A program made the translations under genes and the position numbers. This document shows positions 27,169-34,928 of a stretch of 43,864 bases of DNA, piece after piece. The stretch covers positions 1 to 43,864 of the forward strand of contig JAABSK010000001.1 of assembly GCA_011390435.1 (NCBI GenBank). Direction: 5' to 3'. Source of the DNA: Desulfobacteraceae bacterium. GTDB taxonomy: Bacteria > Desulfobacterota > Desulfobacteria > Desulfobacterales > Desulfobacteraceae. Below the pieces are notes generated by a model. It had not been told where the DNA came from. It worked only from the letters and a program-made list of their open reading frames with translations, and searched no databases. The stretch's first letter is position 1; every line of letters begins with the position of its first letter.

Positions 27169-28167
27169 ATGAAGACAACACAAAAGATGAATGCCAGGCT
27201 GATGGCAGGACAGCGATTGATTCTCGGATTTGACGGCACCGTGTTTTCCGATGATCTCAAGCATATTATCCGGGATTTAAACGCATGCGGCATTATTCTT
27301 TTCAGCCAGAATATCCAGTCGCCACAGCAGGTGTCAGAGCTGTGTGCCCGATGCCAGGATTATGCAAAAACCCTTCATCTTCCGCCGTTGATCATCTGCA
27401 CTGATCAGGAAGGCGGTGTTGTGGCACGGTTTAAAAAACCGTTTACGCAATTTCAGGGCAATCCATCAATCACCACGGTTGACGCTGCAAAAGAATTTGC
27501 ACAAACCACAGCAGCAGAGCTTGGACAGGTCGGGATCAACATGAACCTTGCCCCGGTACTGGATATTGTTCCGGAAGGAAACGAGAGCGTTATGGCGGAT
27601 CGGGCTTTCAAGGGAGATGCACAAACTGTTTCCAGGCTGGGCTGCACCATTATCTCAACCCTGCAGAAGAACCGCATGATGGCAGTTGCCAAACATTTTC
27701 CAGGGATCGGCAGGACGGTTCTGGACTCTCATTTTCATCTGCCGGTGCTGGAGACTGATGCAGACGACCTGAAGGAAAATGACCTGATTCCCTTTGCAGA
27801 CGCCATTGCCGGGGATGTCGCAGGGATGATGCTCTCCCATATTTTTTATCCAAAGCTTGACAGCCAGTGGCAGGCCAGCCTTTCCCCAGCCATTGCCCGC
27901 GACCTGCTCAGAAAGCGGATGGGGTATGACGGCCTTGTATTTACGGACGATCTGGATATGAAGGCGATCCAGCTTGATATCAAAACCTGTATCCGCCAGA
28001 TTTTACTGGCAGACATCGATATTGCCCTGATCTGTCACAATGGTCCGGACATGGATGCGGCCTGGCAGCACATCATGGATCTGCACCATCAGGACCATCC
28101 TCTGCGCCAGGCTGGGAAAATTTGTCTTGAACGGATTTTACGGTATAAAAATCGATATCTGAATTAA
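27169..28167 (+). CDS. nagZ: Glycoside hydrolase family 3, beta-N-acetylhexosaminidase (NagZ-like)
   Basis: A 332-residue GH3 enzyme of the NagZ type, which removes N-acetylglucosamine from muropeptides during peptidoglycan recycling in the cytoplasm. The NagZ signature is visible: TDQEGGVVARF, NLAPVLDI, the KHFPGIG block (about 175-181) followed by DSHFHLPVL, and the catalytic Asp in VFTDDLDMKA (about 260). In canonical NagZ the block is KHFPGHG with the acid/base His; here the sixth position is Ile while the following DSH His remains. Length is standard. The ATG at 27169 has no good ribosome binding site; the ATG at 27187 is an alternative. Confidence 0.85.
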   Translation: MKTTQKMNARLMAGQRLILGFDGTVFSDDLKHIIRDLNACGIILFSQNIQSPQQVSELCARCQDYAKTLHLPPLIICTDQEGGVVARFKKPFTQFQGNPSITTVDAAKEFAQTTAAELGQVGINMNLAPVLDIVPEGNESVMADRAFKGDAQTVSRLGCTIISTLQKNRMMAVAKHFPGIGRTVLDSHFHLPVLETDADDLKENDLIPFADAIAGDVAGMMLSHIFYPKLDSQWQASLSPAIARDLLRKRMGYDGLVFTDDLDMKAIQLDIKTCIRQILLADIDIALICHNGPDMDAAWQHIMDLHHQDHPLRQAGKICLERILRYKNRYLN

Positions 28168-28194
28168 GGTGAACCGGAAATACGACAAGGGAGG

Positions 28195-29193
28195 TTATCC
28201 TGCAGAGCGTGAAAATACGTCATGATCCGGCTGGCACAGCGTGCCGTTTTGGATCATGGTATGCCCTCTGGCCGCGATCATGGCGGCATTGTCACCGCAC
28301 AGGGAGAGATGCGGGGCAAAAACTTCCATCTGATGCTGTTTTGCCACAGCAGACAGGTGCCGGACAAAACGCTGGTTTGCAGACACACCCCCGGTGACAC
28401 CGATCCGGGTACAGTTTTTTGCCTGGGCAGCCCTGATCAGCTTTACCGTCAGTACATCAATCACAGCTGCCTGAAACGATGCGGCAATTTGAGCGATATC
28501 AATATCACTGGCGGGCGGGTGTTCATGAACATGCCGGGCCACGGCAGATTTGATGCCACTGAAACTGAAATCAAAACTGTCTGCCTCAAGAAGCGTCCTG
28601 GGAAATGAAATCATATCTGAATCACAGGTGCCTGCCAGTTTTTCAATGACAGGCCCTCCTGGATACCCCAGCCCCAGGACTTTGGCCACTTTATCAAAAG
28701 CTTCACCTGCTGCATCATCCCGGGTCTGTCCCATCAGTTCAAACTGATCCGGTGCGCTGACATGGTAGATATTGGTATGCCCGCCGGAAACCACCAGGGC
28801 AATGAAAGGAAATTCAGGGCAGGGGTCTGTCAGAAAAAGTGAATAAATATGGGCCTCAAGATGATTGACGCCTGCAAAGGGAAGGTTTCGGGCAAACGCA
28901 AATGCCTTGGCAAAGGAAAATCCAACCAGAAGGGCACCGATCAGTCCGGGCCCCCGGGTTGCAGCAACACCATTGATCTGTTCTACGCCAATACCAGCCT
29001 GATCAACCGCCTGGGTCACAACCGGAAAGATGGCTTCAACGTGCATTCGTGAGGCCAGCTCCGGCACCACGCCGCCGTATTGGTGATGAACGTCTATCTG
29101 GGAGGCAATAACAGAAGAGAGGATGATACTGCCGTCTTTGACAATGGCTGCAGCAGTTTCATCACAGGAAGATTCAATACCCAGAATGATCAT
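28195..29193 (-). CDS. tsaD: tRNA threonylcarbamoyltransferase TsaD
   Basis: A 332-residue member of the universal Kae1/TsaD family, which completes threonylcarbamoyl-A37 (t6A) on tRNAs that read ANN codons, with TsaB and TsaE. Hallmarks: ILGIESSCDETA at the N-terminus, the metal-binding HLEAH at 111-115, LVVSGGHT and GVTGGVSANQR with an ASKHA fold. Length is standard. It sits 15 bases downstream of purM on the same strand, so it is probably expressed from the purM promoter; its own ribosome binding site is weak. A TrmO-like enzyme that could further modify t6A lies at 40.5 kb. Confidence 0.96.
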   Translation of the reverse strand: MIILGIESSCDETAAAIVKDGSIILSSVIASQIDVHHQYGGVVPELASRMHVEAIFPVVTQAVDQAGIGVEQINGVAATRGPGLIGALLVGFSFAKAFAFARNLPFAGVNHLEAHIYSLFLTDPCPEFPFIALVVSGGHTNIYHVSAPDQFELMGQTRDDAAGEAFDKVAKVLGLGYPGGPVIEKLAGTCDSDMISFPRTLLEADSFDFSFSGIKSAVARHVHEHPPASDIDIAQIAASFQAAVIDVLTVKLIRAAQAKNCTRIGVTGGVSANQRFVRHLSAVAKQHQMEVFAPHLSLCGDNAAMIAARGHTMIQNGTLCQPDHDVFSRSAG

Positions 29194-29208
29194 GATGTGA
29201 TAAGCAGA

Positions 29209-30252
29209 CTAAACCCACTGGGTCTGGGCTTCATTTTTTTTCCGGGTTTCAATCTCTCCGATAAAGAAGGCTTTTTCGTCCATTGCCCCCAGCCGGTCGA
29301 TCACTTCCTGAGCGGTTTTATCCGGAACCACAAGCACCATGCCGATACCATTGTTAAAAGTTCGCTGCATCTCTTTTTCAGGAACGGTGCCCTCTTTTTG
29401 AAGCAGTTGAAAAATTGGGGGGACTTCCCATGAATTTTTATGAATAATGGCTTTACAGGCTTCTGGAAGGACACGAATAATGTTTTCTTCAATTCCGCCG
29501 CCGGTAATATGGGCAATGCCGTGAACCGGCAAGTCCCGGATCAGGCTGAGAATGGTGGGCACATAAATGATCGTCGGCTTGAGCAGTTCTTCGCCAAGAC
29601 TGCACCCTAAATCATTTAGCCGGGTATGGACATCGTATTTGCACTTATCAAACAGAATATTGCGCACCAGTGAAAATCCATTCGAGTGTATTCCGCTGGA
29701 GGCGAGGCCGATCAGTTTGTGTCCGTTACGGATGTAGGACCCGTCAATAATTTTGGTGTTATCCACAAGTCCCACTGAAAAACCGGAAAGATCGTACTCA
29801 CCATCCTGATACATGCCGGGCATTTCCGCTGTTTCTCCACCGATCAGGGCGCACCCGGCCAGGTTACAGCCCTTGGCAATTCCGATCAATATCTGCTCGG
29901 CAACGGCATTGTCCAGTTTTCCCATGGCCAGATAATCCAGAAAAAATAAAGGCTTGGCTCCCTGAACAATGATATCGTTCACACACATGGCCACAAGGTC
30001 AATACCAATGGTGTCGTGTTTATCCATCATAAAGGCAATTTTCAGTTTGGTGCCGACCCCGTCGGTGGAACTGACCAGTACCGGGTTGGATACATTGGAC
30101 AGGTTCAAGGAATACAGCCCGCCAAACCCGCCGATTTCACCCATCACGCCTGAACGGGGTGTGGATCTGGCAATATCTTTTATCCGGTTTACCAGCTGAT
30201 TGGCTTTATCGATATCAACACCTGATGCTGCATAAGTTGAGGGGTCGCTCAT
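29209..30252 (-). CDS. purM: Phosphoribosylformylglycinamidine cyclo-ligase (AIR synthetase)
   Basis: A 347-residue PurM, the ATP-dependent fifth step of purine synthesis (FGAM to AIR). Diagnostic segments: YAASGVDIDKANQLV, GGFGGLYSL, the ATP-site STDGVGTKLKIA, DLVAMCVNDIIVQGAKPLFFLDY, GGETAEMPGMY and HITGGGIEEN. AGGAAGG before the ATG is a strong ribosome binding site. First gene of a purM-tsaD unit read from a well-formed promoter at 30304-30332, back-to-back with the hom promoter. Confidence 0.96.
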   Translation of the reverse strand: MSDPSTYAASGVDIDKANQLVNRIKDIARSTPRSGVMGEIGGFGGLYSLNLSNVSNPVLVSSTDGVGTKLKIAFMMDKHDTIGIDLVAMCVNDIIVQGAKPLFFLDYLAMGKLDNAVAEQILIGIAKGCNLAGCALIGGETAEMPGMYQDGEYDLSGFSVGLVDNTKIIDGSYIRNGHKLIGLASSGIHSNGFSLVRNILFDKCKYDVHTRLNDLGCSLGEELLKPTIIYVPTILSLIRDLPVHGIAHITGGGIEENIIRVLPEACKAIIHKNSWEVPPIFQLLQKEGTVPEKEMQRTFNNGIGMVLVVPDKTAQEVIDRLGAMDEKAFFIGEIETRKKNEAQTQWV

Positions 30253-30303
30253 TTAAAATCACCTTCCTGGAATTTCGTGGATCAAACCTTCTGTAACCCG
30301 GCA

Positions 30304-30332
30304 ATGATAAACATATTGGGGTTGAATGTCAA
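30304..30332 (-). promoter_or_regulatory. Sigma-70 promoter of purM-tsaD
   Basis: On the minus strand TTGACA (30327-30332), 17 bases, TATCAT (30304-30309): consensus -35 and 5/6 -10. It predicts a leader of about 45 bases before purM. The -35 lies in one arm of the 30326-30346 palindrome. Confidence 0.62.
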
Positions 30333-30346
30333 AAGTTTTTTGACAT
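30326..30346. promoter_or_regulatory. Perfect inverted repeat between purM and hom
   Basis: Arms ATGTCAAAA (30326-30334) and TTTTGACAT (30338-30346) with a GTT spacer: nine perfect pairs. Each arm contains a TTGACA -35 hexamer, one for each divergent gene. It is a plausible shared operator, or simply two -35 elements in mirror arrangement. Confidence 0.5.
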
Positions 30347-30368
30347 CGTAAGGTGAATATTGTATCTA
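30340..30368 (+). promoter_or_regulatory. Candidate promoter of hom-thrH-rfaE1
   Basis: TTGACA (30340-30345), 17 bases, TATCTA (30363-30368): a consensus -35 but a weak -10. It is the only reasonable candidate upstream of hom. Confidence 0.35.
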
Positions 30369-30416
30369 TTTTATTTTTAAATGACAGTGATCTTTTTATC
30401 GGAGAAACAGAAACAA

Positions 30417-31724
30417 ATGAAAACAATCAATATCGGAATTTTAGGGTTTGGCATTGTCGGCTCAGGCGTGGCAAAACTTCTGCTTGAAAAACGGCATCTG
30501 CTTGAAGCCAGGACCGGTGCCCGGTTGCACCTGAAAACCATTGCCGATATTGACACCACAACTGACAGGGGCATTGACCTGGGCAGCACTGCCCTTGTTC
30601 CGGATGCCCATATCGTGCTTGATGATCCTGACATTCATCTGATTGTCGAAACCATTGGCGGCGAAACCATTGCCAGAGATTTTATCCTGAAGGCCCTTGG
30701 TGCAAAAAAACATGTGATTACTGCAAACAAGGCCCTGCTGGCGGCCCATGGCAATGAGCTGGTCTGCCTGGCCAGGCATCATCATGTCGATCTGGCTTTT
30801 GAAGCCAGCTGTGGCGGCTGCATGCCCATTATTAAAACCCTGAGAGAATCACTGGTGGCCAATAATATTAAAAGCATGTCCGCGATTTTGAACGGCACCT
30901 GCAATTATATTCTCAGTAAAATTTCAAAAGACGGGTCGTCATTTGAGGCTGCTTTAAAAGACGCGCAGGCTTTGGGATATGCAGAGGCTGAACCGTCCCT
31001 GGATATTGACGGTCATGATACCGCCCACAAACTGGCCATATTGAATTCTCTGGCCCATGGGATGGAGATCAACCTCAACGATATCCATGTGGAAGGGATC
31101 CGTAACATTACGCCTGAGGATATTGCCTCGGCAAGAGAGTTCGGGTACACCATCAAGTTGCTGGCCATTGGCAAGGCCCATGCAGACCACGTGGAAGCCA
31201 GGGTTCATCCCACCATGATTGAAGACACCAACCCATTATCCCATGTTGACGGGTCCATGAACGCCATTGCGATTGATGCGGATGCCACAGGCCAGACCAT
31301 GCTTTACGGCCGTGGTGCCGGCATGATGCCTACTGCCAGTGCTGTGCTGAGCGATATTGCTGATATTGCCAGAAATATGATATCCGGTGCCAGTAACCGG
31401 CTGCCCATCCTGGGATATCCCCAGGAAAATATCCGATCGATTCCCATTCTTTCCATGGCGCAGCTTCAGACCCGGTATTATCTGAGATTCCAGGCGCTGG
31501 ATCATCCTGGTGTACTGTCTCAGATTTCAGGCATTCTGGGTGAGAACAACATCAGTATCAAATCGGTTCATCAAAAGGTTAAAAAACCCAATGGAATGGT
31601 TCCCATTGTAATGATCACCCATCTTGCCAGTGAAAAAGCGGTTCAAACGGCATTGAAGCTGATCTCTGACACCGATTCTGTGGTGGGTGACCCGGTTGTC
31701 ATCCGCATCGAAGAAACACCATAA
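30417..31724 (+). CDS. hom: Homoserine dehydrogenase with ACT domain
   Basis: About 435 residues; NAD(P)H-dependent reduction of aspartate semialdehyde to homoserine for threonine and methionine. NAD motif GILGFGIVGSGVAKLL at the N-terminus, then TANKALLAAHG, the family signature block ASCGGCMPIIKTLRESL, NGTCNYIL and DIDGHDTAHKLAIL, and a C-terminal ACT domain (about 355-430) for threonine feedback. The frame extends to an ATG at 30381, but the ATG at 30417 lies just before the conserved start and has GGAG 12 bases upstream. It heads a run with thrH (17 bases later) and rfaE1. Confidence 0.95.
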   Translation: MKTINIGILGFGIVGSGVAKLLLEKRHLLEARTGARLHLKTIADIDTTTDRGIDLGSTALVPDAHIVLDDPDIHLIVETIGGETIARDFILKALGAKKHVITANKALLAAHGNELVCLARHHHVDLAFEASCGGCMPIIKTLRESLVANNIKSMSAILNGTCNYILSKISKDGSSFEAALKDAQALGYAEAEPSLDIDGHDTAHKLAILNSLAHGMEINLNDIHVEGIRNITPEDIASAREFGYTIKLLAIGKAHADHVEARVHPTMIEDTNPLSHVDGSMNAIAIDADATGQTMLYGRGAGMMPTASAVLSDIADIARNMISGASNRLPILGYPQENIRSIPILSMAQLQTRYYLRFQALDHPGVLSQISGILGENNISIKSVHQKVKKPNGMVPIVMITHLASEKAVQTALKLISDTDSVVGDPVVIRIEETP

Positions 31725-31741
31725 AAAAAACGGGGTAGCGC

Positions 31742-32347
31742 ATGAAATTAATTGTTGCAGATATGGAAGGTGTCTTCTTGCCTGAAATCTGGATAAAACT
31801 GGCAGAAAAGACCGGTATTGACGCATTGAAACTGACCACGCGGGATATCAGTGACTATGATGTTCTCATGACCCGGCGGCTGGCCATACTAGAGGAAAAC
31901 AAGCTGACACTTCAGGATATTGAGGCGGTAATTGCCACCATTGATCCGCTGGATGGTGCCAGGCAGATGCTTGACTGGATCCGGGACCGCGCACAGATCA
32001 TCATCCTGTCTGACACATTTGAAGAATTTGTCCGGCCCCTTCTGGTCAAGCTGGGACGTCCCACTGTTTTCTGTCACAACCTCACCATTGATTCCTACGG
32101 TAAAATTGTCCAGTATAATATCCGGACCGACAACCAGAAAAGCCGTGCAGTAGCGGCCTTTCAAAGCCTGAATTACGAAGTGATCGCCTTTGGAGATTCA
32201 TACAATGACATCGGCATGATCCAGACTGCGGATCATGGCTTTTTCTTCGATCCTCCGTCATCTGTGGTAACGGATTTTCCTGACGTGCCTGTCACCCGAA
32301 ACTATGCCGAACTCAAGCAGATGCTGGGTTCAATCCTTGACGCATGA
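31742..32347 (+). CDS. thrH: ThrH: phosphoserine phosphatase / homoserine phosphotransferase
   Basis: A 201-residue HAD-superfamily protein of the ThrH type. In Pseudomonas ThrH dephosphorylates phosphoserine and can transfer the phosphate to homoserine, bypassing ThrB kinase. Motif I is DMEGVF with D7 and E9, the ThrH-specific Asp-x-Glu, followed by LPEIWIKLAEKTGI as in ThrH. HAD motifs II (ILSDTFEEF) and IV (FGDSYNDIGM) are also present. Its place directly after hom supports use in O-phosphohomoserine formation. The start codon of rfaE1 overlaps its stop. It could instead serve serine synthesis. Confidence 0.88.
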   Translation: MKLIVADMEGVFLPEIWIKLAEKTGIDALKLTTRDISDYDVLMTRRLAILEENKLTLQDIEAVIATIDPLDGARQMLDWIRDRAQIIILSDTFEEFVRPLLVKLGRPTVFCHNLTIDSYGKIVQYNIRTDNQKSRAVAAFQSLNYEVIAFGDSYNDIGMIQTADHGFFFDPPSSVVTDFPDVPVTRNYAELKQMLGSILDA

Positions 32348-33333
32348 ACATCGATATTGACAGATTTAAAACAATCAGGGCGCTGGTTATCGGAGATTTG
32401 ATGATCGATGAATACCTGTGGGGAAGTGTCGAGCGGATTTCACCGGAAGCACCGGTTCCCGTGGTGTGTGTAGAAAGAGAAAGCCACACCCTGGGCGGAG
32501 CCGGGAATGTCATCAATAACCTTGTGGCCATGGGGGCAACTGTGATGCCCATTGGCACTGCCGGGACCGGTGCTGCCGGCCGGATGATATTTGAGAAACT
32601 GGAAACACTCGGCATCCGGACTGATGGGATCATCAGCGAACCCCTTCGGCCCACCACCCGGAAAACGCGGGTGATTGCATCGAACCAGCAGGTGCTGAGA
32701 ATTGACCGTGAAGTCAAAACCAGTGTGAACCACACAACGCTGAAAAATCTGTTTGGCATCATGCAGAACAACATCCCTGATGTGGACCTGATTATTTTAT
32801 CTGATTACGATAAAGGCCTGATCACTCAGGATCTGGTCAGAAAAACAGTGACACTTGCCAGAAAACATGGCATTCTGACCCTGGCAGATCCCAAAGCCCT
32901 GAATTTTGCAAAATACCGGCAGGTATCGGTTCTGACTCCCAACAGAAAGGAAGCCAGTCTGGCTGCCAATATGGAGATTCACACCCAGGAAGACCTGTTT
33001 GCCGCCGGCAGAAAAATCATGGACAGAGCAAAGCTGGACCGCCTGCTGGTCACCTGCGGTAAAGACGGCATGGTGCTGTTTGAAAACGATGTTGATCCGT
33101 TCACAATTCAGTCTGAGGCCAGGCAGGTATTTGATGTTTCCGGGGCAGGGGATACCGTGATCTCGCTTCTGGGGCTTGGTCTTGCCACTGGCGGCTCGTT
33201 CAGGGACAGTGCAATGGTGGCCAATGTTGCCGCAGGCATCGTGGTCGGCAAGGTGGGAACCGCTACCGCATCCATCGCAGAATTGAAACAGGCCTTGACG
33301 CCAGGAAACCAACCACCAAAAGAAAAGGCTTGA
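32344..33333 (+). CDS. rfaE1: D-glycero-beta-D-manno-heptose-7-phosphate kinase RfaE1 (HldE N-terminal domain)
   Basis: A 329-residue PfkB-family kinase that phosphorylates heptose-7-phosphate on C1 on the way to ADP-heptose for LPS core. It begins with IRALVIGDLMIDEYLWGSVERISPEAPVPVV, of which the ERISPEAPVPV part is specific to RfaE, and ends with the ATP-site DVSGAGDTVISLLGLGLATGG region containing the catalytic Asp. The nucleotidyltransferase half of the fused HldE is absent, so a separate RfaE2 is expected elsewhere. Four-base overlap with thrH. Its end overlaps the tRNA promoter. Implies a Gram-negative outer membrane. Confidence 0.93.
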   Translation: MNIDIDRFKTIRALVIGDLMIDEYLWGSVERISPEAPVPVVCVERESHTLGGAGNVINNLVAMGATVMPIGTAGTGAAGRMIFEKLETLGIRTDGIISEPLRPTTRKTRVIASNQQVLRIDREVKTSVNHTTLKNLFGIMQNNIPDVDLIILSDYDKGLITQDLVRKTVTLARKHGILTLADPKALNFAKYRQVSVLTPNRKEASLAANMEIHTQEDLFAAGRKIMDRAKLDRLLVTCGKDGMVLFENDVDPFTIQSEARQVFDVSGAGDTVISLLGLGLATGGSFRDSAMVANVAAGIVVGKVGTATASIAELKQALTPGNQPPKEKA

Positions 33334-33358
33334 CAGAATTTTAACATTTCTATATAGT
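33330..33358 (+). promoter_or_regulatory. Promoter of the initiator tRNA gene
   Basis: TTGACA (33330-33335), 17 bases, TATAGT (33353-33358): consensus -35 and 5/6 -10, the first hexamer overlapping the rfaE1 stop codon. The predicted start is a few bases before the tRNA. Confidence 0.7.
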
Positions 33359-33370
33359 GCCCTTCATTGA

Positions 33371-33447
<77 letters not shown>

Positions 33448-33456
33448 AAAAAATTC

Positions 33457-33496
33457 AAGGGTCTTTACAATTTATTTGTCGAGACCCTTTTTTTTT
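33457..33496 (+). terminator. Rho-independent terminator of the tRNA gene
   Basis: Arms AAGGGTCT (33457-33464) and AGACCCTT (33482-33489) pair perfectly and run into a T-tract to 33496. It lies ten bases after the tRNA. Confidence 0.85.
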
Positions 33497-33765
33497 GTGC
33501 GTTAGACTGTAGCGAAAATTTACAGAAAGTTGTTATATTATTTTTTGGGTACTTTTTTTAAACCAGCGGGTGAAATCTTCCAACGTATCGTCACCTTTAC
33601 CCAAATTTTCAAATCGCACCTCCAATGTTATAACTATTGTAATAACATGTTTTTACAATTGCAATACGTTTTAATAGATCAATTGGCCGACATGAAAATC
33701 GCGTTGTTGAATTTCTTCCGATTTTTTAAAATTTCATTAACTGATCACTATCGAACACAGGGGGA
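33497..33765. other. A+T-rich intergenic stretch with nested inverted repeats
   Basis: No convincing gene. It lies between the tRNA terminator and the 3' end of the HDOD gene. Two overlapping inverted repeats are visible: ATGTTAT (33625-33631) with ATAACAT (33642-33648), and ATTGTAA (33636-33642) with TTACAAT (33653-33659). They share bases and so could form alternative hairpins. An 81-codon frame at 33530 looks random and lacks a ribosome binding site. Confidence 0.4.
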
Positions 33766-34773
33766 TCATGTCTGATCAATTCCTGCTTTCAAAATTGTGG
33801 CATGCCTGGTGATTCGATCCCAGGATGATTTTAAAAGTTCAACAGACTTTGATGCAGGAATATCCAGGCTTGTCTTATACAATTCTGAAATCCGATTGAT
33901 TTCTTTGCCGACATTTTTATTTGCTGTGGAAAACTCAACCGCACACAGCTCATAAGTGAATGAACAGATATACTGTTGAAATTCCTCCACGGTTAATCGC
34001 TGTTTGACAGCACCAAAGTCCGTCACCGGACGCATGGCGTATATGATTGATGGCGGCAGATGCCATTTGGAAGCAATATAACGTCCCAGGTTGCTGAAAG
34101 ATATGCCAATGATTGATTTTGAAGCTTTTTCTTTTGAAAGGTTTTTTTCATCTGCAAGAAGTTCAATATTGATATAAATCTCTGGAAAAAAAAATGCCAC
34201 CAGATATTCTCCAAAATCGTATAGCATGGCGCTGATCTGAATGGTTTCTGCATCTTTCAGGCCTTCATCAATGGCGATCTGGCGGGCCATAAGGCTTCTT
34301 TGCAGTGCCTTTATGGTTTTGTCCTTTAAAATGGAAATCTTGGCGATATTCTGCATTAACTCATATATTTTCAAACTGGCTGCAGCCAGCTTGATCTCTT
34401 CAGTTCCCAGAATGATCATGGCCTCTGATATGGTTTTAATGCCTTTGTTGGAAAACTGCCCGTAAAATGAAGAATTGACCAGTTTCAGCAGTTTTGATGT
34501 CAGGGCAACATCTTTTAAAATAACGTCTGCGATATCATTGGCAGAAGAATATTTCACATTGAGAATTCGATTGATACCGGCAATCTGATTTGAAAAAGAT
34601 AAAAAAGACTCATTTTTCATCAGGTTTTTTAAGATATTTTTCACAAACGCTTGAGAATCAATCGTTTTAAGAGGGCCGGGTTGCTCACATTGAAGGGGTG
34701 CCATCTGATTGAATTGAGAAAAATCGATGATATCCAGCTCTATACCTTTATGGGAGATACCCCTGTCCGTCAT
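33766..34773 (-). CDS. HDOD-domain signalling protein
   Basis: About 335 residues with an HDOD domain (about 85-290), a noncatalytic relative of HD phosphohydrolases common in bacterial signalling proteins. Typical elements: VILKDVALTSKLLKLVNSSFYG with the LVNSS helix, ISEAMIILGTEEIKLAAASL and AMLYDFGEYLVAFFFPE, where the HD-type catalytic pair is not kept. No output domain beyond HDOD is recognised. The ATG at 34773 has GGAG six bases upstream and is preferred to a TTG at 34824. It is divergent from the cyclase-like gene across 155 bases, and the two may share regulation. The segment from here to 37.9 kb is visibly A+T-richer than its surroundings. Confidence 0.82.
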   Translation of the reverse strand: MTDRGISHKGIELDIIDFSQFNQMAPLQCEQPGPLKTIDSQAFVKNILKNLMKNESFLSFSNQIAGINRILNVKYSSANDIADVILKDVALTSKLLKLVNSSFYGQFSNKGIKTISEAMIILGTEEIKLAAASLKIYELMQNIAKISILKDKTIKALQRSLMARQIAIDEGLKDAETIQISAMLYDFGEYLVAFFFPEIYINIELLADEKNLSKEKASKSIIGISFSNLGRYIASKWHLPPSIIYAMRPVTDFGAVKQRLTVEEFQQYICSFTYELCAVEFSTANKNVGKEINRISELYKTSLDIPASKSVELLKSSWDRITRHATILKAGIDQT

Positions 34774-34928
34774 TTTTACTCCATCAGGTGAAAACAAAAC
34801 TTGAAAAAATGGTGAATTGCGCAATATAATGCCGCAATAATAATCTTATCCATTGCCTTTTTCAATGATTTTTATAGGCCGACAAAGGAATCAGCATTAA
34901 CACGGCAACACATATATTAAAAACCCTC

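Noticed and set aside
33530..33775. 81-codon open frame on the plus strand after the tRNA
   Set aside because: Low-complexity hydrophobic composition, no ribosome binding site, overlaps the end of the HDOD gene.
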